Assembly: GCA_032378655.1 (NCBI GenBank)
Contig: JAVYJS010000005.1
Span: forward strand, 1 to 64,000
From: Arsenophonus melophagi
Lineage (GTDB): Bacteria; Pseudomonadota; Gammaproteobacteria; Enterobacterales; Enterobacteriaceae
Direction of reading: 5' to 3'
DNA length: 64,000 nt
Below are positions 57,116 through 64,000 of the stretch, one piece after another. The position numbers and the translations under genes were made by a program. The notes under the pieces are model-generated. The model had not been told where the DNA came from. It made no database searches and saw only the letters and a list, made by a program, of their open reading frames with translations. Within the stretch, counting starts at the first letter, position 1; the number at the start of each line of letters is the position of its first letter.

Positions 57116-57591
57116 TTCAAATTGAAAAAGATATTAAATGATTTTATTGTTCTATTAGAACTCTATTCTTCTGTTAAAGACAGAACCCTTTGGGGTCAGG
57201 ATGACCCAAAGGGGGATGAAATATTTTATCCTCTTATCAATTACCAGCGCTGTTTATCTAAAACCTGATTTTTATTTTACTAGCAATAATCGTTAGGAAC
57301 GTTATGATAGTACCAATATCAATACCCAACCGAATTACTTTGCTTAATAGGTTTAAGATAAGTAATTACTAGTAAAAATTCTAGTATTGCTATCAATATA
57401 TATAGTGAATGAAATTATGAGAAATATTTTCCATAATCCATCACATAGAAGCACTCATGTTATCGTTGCAACATGATATTTTTTGGCTTCAAGGTAAAAA
57501 TACAAATGTTTTTAGATTAAGTTGGTTGCATCTCGTTGTCTGTTTAAGAATCAACGTGCTGATCAAGCATTACCCTGGCTGATAATCATAA
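57116..57591. other. Non-coding gap, rest of dacB
   Basis: This should hold the last part of dacB, but nothing is recognisable. A GC-rich hairpin with one bulge lies at 57187-57213 (ccctttgggg and gacccaaaggg) and may be a relic terminator. No intact gene ends beside it. Confidence 0.5.
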
Positions 57592-58656
57592 TCAAACCCA
57601 CCTAGATTGATAGTAATCTGATTCAGTGCTATCTACCAATATATTTTTCGAGTAATTTTGTATAAATATCATAATATCCAAGCACAATTCTTTGATTCCT
57701 TTCTTATTTATAGCAGAAATCTTATAATACTTATCTTGCCATTTTAATACTTCAAGAATTGCTTTTACACGGTCATGCGATTCTTTTTCAGTCAACAGAT
57801 CCACTTTATTAAATACTAACCACCGTGGTTTACTGGCTAATTTTTCACTATATTTTTCTAATTCAAAATCAATTATTTTAATATTTTTACTAGGATCAGA
57901 ACCATTCATAGGACAAATATCAATCAGATGTAGCAATATCACACAGCGTTCAAGATGTTTTAAAAAACGAATGCCAAGCCCAGCACCTTCCGCTGCTCCA
58001 TTAATTAAACCAGGAATATCTGCAATAATAAAGCTTTGCTCATCATTTATACGCACTACCCCCAAACTGGGTACCAATGTAGTAAAGGGATAATCAGATA
58101 CTTTGGGTGTTGCTGCAGAAACCGAACGAATGAAAGTTGATTTTCCTGCATTGGGCATACCCAGAAGACCTACATCAGCCAGTAATATTAACTCCAGTAA
58201 TAATTCTCTGATTTCGCCTTTTTTTCCTAGCGTTTTTTGACGAGGTGAACGGTTGACTGATGATTTAAAGTGAGTATTACCTAAGCCATGCAATCCACCT
58301 TTTGCCACCATTAAGCTCTGACCATGTCGGATCATATCACCGATGATTTCATTAGTTGAAAAATCGCGTATACGCGTTCCTACCGGAACTTTAATGATAT
58401 TATCTTGACCGTGTTTTCCGGTACAATCACGACTTTTACCGTTCTGTCCCCGTTCAGCTCTAAAAGTAGTTTCAAATCGACAATCAATCAATGTATTAAG
58501 ATTTTTATCAGCTAAAAGATAAACATTTCCGCCATCGCCAGCATCTCCACCATCAGGACCTCCCTTATAAATATATTTTTCATGGTGAAAGCTAACACAA
58601 CCATCTCCGCCATCACCAGCTATAGCTAATATTTTAGCTTCATCAACAAATTTCAT
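57592..58656 (-). CDS. obgE: GTPase ObgE (CgtA)
   Basis: ObgE is an essential GTPase that binds late 50S particles and links ribosome assembly to the stress signal ppGpp. The 354 residues (E. coli 390) show the glycine-rich Obg fold at the N-terminus (GDGGDGCVSFHHEKY, GGPDGGDAGDGGNVYL). The G domain follows with GMPNAGKS, the TTLVPSLGVV switch, DIPGLI, NKVDLL and SAI. The acidic C-terminal tail of E. coli ObgE is mostly missing, as in many symbionts. It follows rpmA after 90 bp; yhbE, which lies between them in E. coli, is gone. Confidence 0.96.
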   Translation of the reverse strand: MKFVDEAKILAIAGDGGDGCVSFHHEKYIYKGGPDGGDAGDGGNVYLLADKNLNTLIDCRFETTFRAERGQNGKSRDCTGKHGQDNIIKVPVGTRIRDFSTNEIIGDMIRHGQSLMVAKGGLHGLGNTHFKSSVNRSPRQKTLGKKGEIRELLLELILLADVGLLGMPNAGKSTFIRSVSAATPKVSDYPFTTLVPSLGVVRINDEQSFIIADIPGLINGAAEGAGLGIRFLKHLERCVILLHLIDICPMNGSDPSKNIKIIDFELEKYSEKLASKPRWLVFNKVDLLTEKESHDRVKAILEVLKWQDKYYKISAINKKGIKELCLDIMIFIQNYSKNILVDSTESDYYQSRWV

Positions 58657-58746
58657 TATTTTTGTCTCTGCATATTTAGGAACTGTACGCTAAAGGGTAG
58701 CATGACTCGGCGAGGTATCACACCAACTAATTTAAAACTGAAACAC

Positions 58747-59004
58747 TTATTCCGCTGCAACACTGATATATTGACGTTTTTTTTGTCCTTTAATTTCAAA
58801 TTTAACTTTTCCCTTAGTCAAGGCAAACAGGGTGTGATCGCGCCCACAACCGACATTACTGCCAGCATGGAATTTTGTACCACGTTGTCGTACAATAATA
58901 CTACCTGCCAATACAGACTCACCACCAAAACGCTTTACACCTAATCGTTTTGATTCAGAATCTCGACCATTGCGTGTTGAGCCACCAGCTTTTTTATGTG
59001 CCAT
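58747..59004 (-). CDS. rpmA: 50S ribosomal protein L27
   Basis: The 85 residues equal E. coli L27. The N-terminal tail MAHKKAGGSTRNGRDSESKR reaches the peptidyl transferase centre. FGGESVLAGSIIVRQRGTKF and HAGSNVGCGRDHTLFA complete the family pattern. It lies 24 bp downstream of rplU in the usual two-gene unit. Confidence 0.98.
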   Translation of the reverse strand: MAHKKAGGSTRNGRDSESKRLGVKRFGGESVLAGSIIVRQRGTKFHAGSNVGCGRDHTLFALTKGKVKFEIKGQKKRQYISVAAE

Positions 59005-59028
59005 AAATCCATTTTCCTTTCCTGATTT

Positions 59029-59337
59029 TTAATCAATACCAGTGATCTTAACGTCAGTAAACCATTGACGGTGTCCCTGTTGTTTTCGACTATGCTTACG
59101 ACGACGAAATTTAACAATTTTAATTTTATCGCTACGGCCATGTGCAATAACTTCAGCTTGAACTTTTAAGCCTGTAGTTACAGGAGTACCAATTGTAATA
59201 TCATGACCGTCGGCGATCATTAATACTTGATTGAACTCAATAGTCTTACCAGCTGCAATATCTAGCTTTTCAAGACGAACTGTTTCGCCTATGCTGACTC
59301 GATATTGTTTGCCACCACTTTGGAAAACCACATACAT
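59029..59337 (-). CDS. rplU: 50S ribosomal protein L21
   Basis: L21 binds 23S rRNA near L20. I annotate 102 residues from the ATG at 59337 (MYVVFQSGGKQYRVSIGETV), which has cggag upstream and matches the E. coli start. A longer open frame to 59397 is not needed. The signature KFRRRKHSRKQQGHRQWFT is intact. Its start faces away from ispB, which is read on the other strand, as in E. coli. Confidence 0.98.
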   Translation of the reverse strand: MYVVFQSGGKQYRVSIGETVRLEKLDIAAGKTIEFNQVLMIADGHDITIGTPVTTGLKVQAEVIAHGRSDKIKIVKFRRRKHSRKQQGHRQWFTDVKITGID

Positions 59338-59612
59338 ATAAACTCCGTTTAATACACTACTGCACCGCATGCTTTTTAGAATGCGGTTTACAAACATTTA
59401 TAATGGAGCGAATTCTACGAAAAATAGCATTCTAAAACAAGCCTAGAATTTAATTCCTGTAATAAAAATCTACTTAATAAAGTGTATTTATTTTATAGTC
59501 ATTCATTTGTAATGAATCTTACAGTATAATCATAGAAAATTAACAGTACCAGATTACATAGACTAAAGATTATGTTTAGTAAAAAGCCAAATTGATAAAA
59601 GAATTTATAAAC

Positions 59613-60584
59613 ATGAACTTAAAGTCAATTATCATTTTGACCGCAAAAGATATGAAAGCGGTGCATCAGATCATCTTAAATCAATTAAAGTCAAATGTTC
59701 ATCTTATCCATCAACTAGGGCACTATATTATTAGTGGTGGTGGAAAAAACATTCGACCAATGATTACTATCCTAGTTGCAAGAGCACTAGGATATAAAGG
59801 CGATAAGCATATTAATGTAGCAGCATTTATTGAATTTATTCATACTGCAACATTATTACATGATGATGTAGTTGATGAATCGATCTTACGGCGTGGTGGA
59901 AAAACAGCAAATTCTATTTTTGGTAATGCCGCTAGTGTATTAGTAGGAGATTTTATTTATACACGATCATTTCAAATGATGACAGAGCTTGATTCAGTAC
60001 CAGTTTTAAAACTTATGTCTGATGCAACAAATGTTATCGCAGAAGGCGAAGTTTTACAATTAATCAATTGTAATAATCCCGATATCACAGAAAGCGCCTA
60101 TATGCAAATCATATATAGTAAAACCGCGCGCTTATTTGAAGCGGCAACACATGCATCAGCAATTATATCTGGCGCTAACGAAAATCAACAGAAAGCCTTA
60201 AGAGATTATGGTCGTCATCTTGGTACTGCATTCCAACTCATTGATGATCTACTAGATTATGAAGCGGATAGTAATACTTTTGGCAAAAAAATTGGTGCTG
60301 ATTTTGATGAGGGTAAAGTAACATTACCGTTACTTCATGCAATGAGAAAAGGTACTGCAGAAGAATCAGCACTTATTCGTAAATCAATAGAAAAAGGTAA
60401 CAGCCGTTTTTTATTTAAAACTATTTTCATTACCTTAAAACGCTGCGGCTCTCTTGAATACACACGTGATAAAGCTAAAGCAGAGGTCAAAAAAGCAATT
60501 AAAGCACTAGATATTTTGTCTGATACATCTTACAGAGATGCTCTGATCAGCTTAGCTCACATTTCTATCCAACGCTCCTTATAA
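59613..60584 (+). CDS. ispB: Octaprenyl diphosphate synthase
   Basis: IspB builds the C40 side chain of ubiquinone and menaquinone from farnesyl diphosphate and IPP. The 323 residues from the ATG at 59613 (MNLKSII) match E. coli IspB in length and start; a TTG at 59592 would add seven. The two aspartate-rich metal sites are LLHDDVVDES and LIDDLLDYEAD, and GGGKNIRPM binds IPP. FIYTRSFQMM and VIYSKTARLFEAA type segments (here IIYSKTARLFEAA) agree. Its presence implies a quinone-based respiratory chain. Downstream E. coli order ends here. Confidence 0.95.
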   Translation: MNLKSIIILTAKDMKAVHQIILNQLKSNVHLIHQLGHYIISGGGKNIRPMITILVARALGYKGDKHINVAAFIEFIHTATLLHDDVVDESILRRGGKTANSIFGNAASVLVGDFIYTRSFQMMTELDSVPVLKLMSDATNVIAEGEVLQLINCNNPDITESAYMQIIYSKTARLFEAATHASAIISGANENQQKALRDYGRHLGTAFQLIDDLLDYEADSNTFGKKIGADFDEGKVTLPLLHAMRKGTAEESALIRKSIEKGNSRFLFKTIFITLKRCGSLEYTRDKAKAEVKKAIKALDILSDTSYRDALISLAHISIQRSL

Positions 60585-61379
60585 TAAAATTGCTTGGGAT
60601 ATGAAGTTAATATAACCCATTAATTTTTTAACCTTTCCAGTTAACTATAGTTAATAGTTTTCCACAGTCATTTTTTTTTAAAGACTTATAAGATGCTTAT
60701 GTACTAAAAGCATCTTATAAGTCTTTAAAAGGCATAAGAGTGCTCATCGATTTAGAATAGATTCAGTACATCTTCAGAAAGATGTACTGATACGATATTT
60801 AACAGATTTTCCTTGTATTTCCCCATGTTTTATGTTGCTAATAACCTCTCTGATAGTTATTGGATTGATACCATTTAATTTATACTTTTTAGTTAAAACT
60901 AAACCTCCTTTGGAATTCAATATGCTCTTACACAAGATATTATGCTATTTATGATTTTGTATATTACTTTATATTACGACATCATATAATTTAAAATCTA
61001 ATTCTTAAAATTCTGCTACATTTTAATTATTTTCTTTTAAGTCTCTAGTAATCTATTAAATTTTTCTCGTTCAAAATAATTTTCTGTTAATTTATAATAG
61101 GTCGGTTTTAGCCTGTAGTTAAATCTCTTAAAACATCACTAAACCAATAAAACCAATAAAGTACCATAACCTTTATAGTATATTGATAAGTTATGTAATA
61201 CCATGAACTATTCAGTATGGTTAACAGAGTATAGTTAATAGTATGAATCCATGAAGATACAGATTGATACTATCTTTATGTAAAGACGTTGTCTCTAAAA
61301 ATAGATTAGAATCTATTCACATTATGAGAATAATGTTGTGTTTTTCTGTTTATGTGGCTGATTGTAATAGATGTGCATC
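60585..61379. other. Non-coding joint between ispB and ruvB
   Basis: No gene or remnant was recognised. In E. coli ispB and ruvB are far apart, so this is a rearrangement joint. It contains the 60676-60730 inverted repeat. Confidence 0.55.
60676..60730. repeat. Perfect inverted repeat, 23-bp arms
   Basis: Arms 60676-60698 and 60708-60730 pair exactly around nine bases. It begins about 90 bp after the ispB stop and could serve as its terminator, but the AT-rich stem lacks a T-run. Confidence 0.95.
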
Positions 61380-62396
61380 TCATCCAAGATGATTGGGATT
61401 TTTATTACGCCCAAAATAGCGATATGCATGCTCAGTGGCTATTCGTCCGCGTGATGTACGTTGAATAAATCCTTGTTGAATTAAAAAAGGTTCAAGAACG
61501 TCCTCGATAGTTTCTCTTGCTTCGCCAATGGCTGCTGCTACATTATCAATGCCTACAGGCCCGCCCATAAATTTCTCAATAATCGCTATTAATAACTTAC
61601 GATCAAGATAGTCAAAACCTGCTGAATCAACATTAAGCATATCTAAGGCTTGTGCAGCAACTGCATTATCTATATTACCATTGCCTTTAACTTGAGCAAA
61701 ATCTCTTACTCGCCGTAATAAACGATTAGTTATCCGTGGTGTACCGCGTGAACGCATCGCAATTTGTCTAGCTCCTCTATTAGAGATTTCTAATCCAATA
61801 AATCGAGCACTACGCAATACAATTGTTTGTAAATCATCGACATTATAAAATTCTAAGCGTTGGACAATACCAAACCTTTCTCTTAGAGGTGGTGTCAATA
61901 AACCAGCTCTGGTTGTTGCGCCAATTAATGTAAAAGGGAGTAGATTAATTTTAATTGATCGCGCAGCTGGACCTTCTCCAATCATGATATCTAGTTGATA
62001 ATCTTCCATTGCTGGATAAAGAATTTCTTCTACAGAAGGCGATAAACGATGAATTTCATCAATAAATAATACATCATTTTTCTCTAAATTTGTTAATATT
62101 GCTGCTAAATCACCTGCTTTTTCAATCGCTGGACCAGAAGTTGTTTGTAAATTGGAGCCTAATTCATTTGCTACAATACATGCTAAGGTCGTTTTACCAA
62201 GCCCAGGAGGGCCAAAAATGAGTAAGTGATCAAGCGCTTCAGAACGTAATTTAGCTGCCTGAATAAATATTTCCATCTGTTGGCATACCTGAGACTGACC
62301 AACATATTCAGTCAGTAATTTTGGCCGTATAGCACGATCTAGCACGTCTTCATCAAGTAAATTCTTAACAGAAACTAAGCGATCAGCCTCAATCAT
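61380..62396 (-). CDS. ruvB: Holliday junction helicase motor RuvB
   Basis: RuvB is the hexameric AAA+ motor that drives branch migration of Holliday junctions together with RuvA. The 338 residues (E. coli 336) have FGPPGLGKTTLA (Walker A), LFIDEIHRL (Walker B), sensor and arginine-finger segments (GATTRAGLLTPPLRERFG, RGTPRI) and the winged-helix end IQQGFIQRTSRGRIATEHAY. It follows ruvA after 27 bp in one operon. Keeping ruvABC while mutL is dead suggests that fork repair matters more here than mismatch repair. Confidence 0.98.
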   Translation of the reverse strand: MIEADRLVSVKNLLDEDVLDRAIRPKLLTEYVGQSQVCQQMEIFIQAAKLRSEALDHLLIFGPPGLGKTTLACIVANELGSNLQTTSGPAIEKAGDLAAILTNLEKNDVLFIDEIHRLSPSVEEILYPAMEDYQLDIMIGEGPAARSIKINLLPFTLIGATTRAGLLTPPLRERFGIVQRLEFYNVDDLQTIVLRSARFIGLEISNRGARQIAMRSRGTPRITNRLLRRVRDFAQVKGNGNIDNAVAAQALDMLNVDSAGFDYLDRKLLIAIIEKFMGGPVGIDNVAAAIGEARETIEDVLEPFLIQQGFIQRTSRGRIATEHAYRYFGRNKNPNHLG

Positions 62397-62423
62397 AAAT
62401 TTGCCCCTTACTTAATATATTAT

Positions 62424-63035
62424 TTATAACGTAATGCGTAATGCTTCACGAATTAAAGTTTCACAGTTAGCAGCGCTGTTAGCAACTCTTCCAATCATAC
62501 GGCTTGCTTCTTGCGGTTTATAGCCTAATGAAATTAATGCAGAAATAGCCTCTGCTTCTATATCATGGCTTTTTGTTTTTGTATCTGACGAGCTAAGCAA
62601 ATCTATCTTATTTGGATTCAATTGATCACACACATCTGTAAAGCGACCTTTCATTTCAACAACTAGCCGTTCCGCGGTTTTTTTACCAATGCCGGGTAGT
62701 TTTATTAAACTAGTAATGGCTTCTTGTTCTATTGCAGTAATAAATTGACCAGCTGACATACCAGATAAAATTGCTAAGGCTAATTTGGGGCCTACCCCAT
62801 TCACTTTAATTAATTCACGAAATAGTGCTTTTTCTTGCTTATCATTAAAACCATAGAGCAGCTGCGCATTTTCACGGACGATAAATTGAGTTAATAAAAT
62901 CACTTCTTGACCAATTGTAGGTAATTGATAAAAACAGGTCATCGGCATATGAACTTCATAAGTTATACCATTTAGTTCAATTAAAACAATAGGTGGTTGT
63001 TTTTCTAAAATAGTACCTCGTAAGCGACCAATCAC
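62424..63035 (-). CDS. ruvA: Holliday junction-binding protein RuvA
   Basis: RuvA tetramers hold the four-way junction flat and load RuvB. The 203 residues equal E. coli RuvA. They show MIGRLRGTI, the two helix-hairpin-helix motifs (LIKVNGVGPKLALAIL and LIKLPGIGKKTAERLVVEM) and the C-terminal RuvB-binding domain (EAISALISLGYKPQEASRMI). ruvC lies 92 bp upstream; yebB, between them in E. coli, is gone. Confidence 0.98.
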   Translation of the reverse strand: MIGRLRGTILEKQPPIVLIELNGITYEVHMPMTCFYQLPTIGQEVILLTQFIVRENAQLLYGFNDKQEKALFRELIKVNGVGPKLALAILSGMSAGQFITAIEQEAITSLIKLPGIGKKTAERLVVEMKGRFTDVCDQLNPNKIDLLSSSDTKTKSHDIEAEAISALISLGYKPQEASRMIGRVANSAANCETLIREALRITL

Positions 63036-63127
63036 ACTGGCTTCCTCTTTTAGGGTATTTTGTTAATATTGATAGTATAAAAATACTGGATTTATATCCA
63101 GCTATTATCGAAAACTGCTTTTGTCAA

Positions 63128-63637
63128 TCAAAGTCGCAGATTATCTATCTGAAGTAAATTTTTATTAAAATGACAATGTGTAATCGCAATAGCTAAAGCA
63201 TCTGCAGCATCAGATTGAGGATATGATGATAGCTTTAATACTGAGCGTACCATATGCTGGACCTGTTTTTTTTCAGCTGCCCCAGTTCCAACAACAGATT
63301 GTTTTACTTGTCTAGTTGCATATTCAAAAACCGGTAATTGGTTATTAACCGCAGCTAAAATCGCAACTCCTCTTGCTTGACCTAATTTTAAAGCAGAGTC
63401 AGCATTTTTTGCCATAAACACCTTCTCGACAGCAAAACTATCAGGTTGATACTGCGCAAGAATTTTAATAAGACCTGTATAGATATTTTGTAAGCGCGTT
63501 GGCAGATCGTTAACTTGGCTACGTATACAACCACTTCCTAAATAGATCAATTGTCGATCTTGTTGCCGAATAACACCATAACCTGTAATACGAGAACCAG
63601 GATCAATCCCAAAAATAATTGCCATATTTTGACTCAC
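63128..63637 (-). CDS. ruvC: Holliday junction endonuclease RuvC
   Basis: RuvC cuts Holliday junctions symmetrically. The 169 residues (E. coli 173) carry the four catalytic acids: Asp in FGIDPGSRITGYG, Glu in FAVEKVFMAKN, and two Asp in SDAADALAIAI. The start could also be the internal Met (MAIIFGIDPG, four codons in), which matches E. coli better. A 49-bp inverted repeat lies just upstream, between it and yebC. Confidence 0.96.
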   Translation of the reverse strand: MSQNMAIIFGIDPGSRITGYGVIRQQDRQLIYLGSGCIRSQVNDLPTRLQNIYTGLIKILAQYQPDSFAVEKVFMAKNADSALKLGQARGVAILAAVNNQLPVFEYATRQVKQSVVGTGAAEKKQVQHMVRSVLKLSSYPQSDAADALAIAITHCHFNKNLLQIDNLRL

Positions 63638-63650
63638 TAAATAAATTAAC

Positions 63651-63699
63651 TATATAAAGAAGAAGCATGCTGATTATCAGCATGCTTCTTCTTTATATA
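63651..63699. repeat. Near-seamless 49-bp palindrome between yebC and ruvC
   Basis: Two 24-base arms flank one base. It fills most of the 84-bp space between the yebC stop and ruvC. Its core (gaagaagcatgctga) is richer in G and C than most others here, so it may be a working yebC terminator or ruvC leader hairpin. Confidence 0.95.
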
Positions 63700-63721
63700 A
63701 GAAAGTTCGTTTAACTATAGT

Positions 63722-64000
63722 TTATAGTTTATCTGAAACTACACCTACAATTTCTCCATTATGATGTACTTCTTGTACATCATCAAAATCTTCTAACATA
63801 TCAATTAAATGTAATAGTTTAGACGAAGTATCAGGATCTAAATTTACTTTGGTTAACGGAATCATTATCAATTCTGCAGTCTCCTTTTTAAAACCAGATG
63901 CATCTAAAGCAGCTTGTACATCTTCAAAGGTTTTTGGTGCAGTATAAATATCGATTGCACCATTATCATAAAATTTAATATCTTCTGCACCGACTTCTAA
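63722..64000 (-). CDS. yebC: YebC/PmpR-family protein, C-terminal part
   Basis: The frame runs off the window edge, so only the last 92 residues are visible. LEVGAEDIKFYDNGAIDIYT near the cut and LIDMLEDFDDVQEVHHNGEI near the stop match the end of E. coli YebC. The family binds nucleic acid or the ribosome; the E. coli protein has recently been linked to translation of difficult sequences such as proline runs, while older names call it a transcriptional regulator. It sits upstream of ruvC as in E. coli. Confidence 0.95.
   Translation of the reverse strand, partial: LEVGAEDIKFYDNGAIDIYTAPKTFEDVQAALDASGFKKETAELIMIPLTKVNLDPDTSSKLLHLIDMLEDFDDVQEVHHNGEIVGVVSDKL

Overview
The window reads as a piece of the chromosome of a host-restricted, genome-reduced gammaproteobacterium of the order Enterobacterales, most likely an insect symbiont. 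The DNA is strongly AT-rich. The proteins closely resemble those of Escherichia coli. Blocks of E. coli gene order survive, but intact genes are separated by 0.3 to 4.6 kb of non-coding DNA. I cannot fix the genus; some residues recall Erwiniaceae or Sodalis-type symbionts, but that is a guess.

Layout. 1-4.6 kb has no gene, only decayed DNA full of inverted repeats, followed by a broken Sel1-repeat gene. 5.4-16.6 kb is the mscM-psd-[rsgA]-orn-tsaE-amiB-[mutL]-miaA block. It continues as hfq-[hflX]-hflK-hflC-purA-[rnr]-rlmB-rpsF-priB-rpsR-rplI to 25.6 kb. ybjG stands alone at 27.5 kb. 28.7-37.7 kb is [prmB]-aroC-[mepA]-[mnmC]-fabB-pdxB-[usg]-truA-[dedA]. 38.3-60.6 kb is mostly on the minus strand: deaD-[nlpI]-pnp-rpsO-truB-rbfA-infB-nusA-[rimP]-tRNA-fMet-tRNA-Leu-secG-glmM-folP-ftsH-rlmE-[yhbY]-greA-[dacB]-obgE-rpmA-rplU, then ispB on the plus strand. 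61.4-64 kb is ruvB-ruvA-ruvC-yebC, with yebC cut by the window edge. Genes in square brackets are pseudogenes that I found by translating the 'empty' gaps at the places where E. coli order predicts them. They carry stops and frameshifts, yet still align over tens of codons.

Functions kept: translation and ribosome assembly (InfB, RbfA, DeaD, ObgE, RlmE, RlmB, S6, S18, L9, S15, L21, L27), transcription elongation (NusA, GreA), RNA turnover (Pnp, Orn, Hfq), tRNA modification (TsaE, MiaA, TruA, TruB), membrane quality control (FtsH with HflK/HflC), envelope building (Psd, FabB, GlmM, AmiB, YbjG, MscM, SecG), cofactors and precursors (FolP, PdxB, AroC, IspB, PurA) and Holliday-junction processing (RuvABC). 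Functions lost follow themes: ribosome assembly or ribosome-bound factors (RsgA, RimP, YhbY, HflX), peptidoglycan hydrolase network (DacB, MepA, NlpI), mismatch repair (MutL) and RNase R.

The most striking feature is structural. At least 27 perfect or nearly perfect inverted repeats (arms 12-29 bp, several seamless palindromes up to 58 bp) lie in intergenic or pseudogene DNA, and I noticed none inside an intact gene. In the mnmC pseudogene one half of a palindrome is recognisable ancestral coding sequence, and the other half replaced neighbouring codons without changing length. That suggests ongoing template-switch mutagenesis that writes palindromes into unselected DNA. Comparisons with E. 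coli proteins were made from memory and need alignment to confirm.
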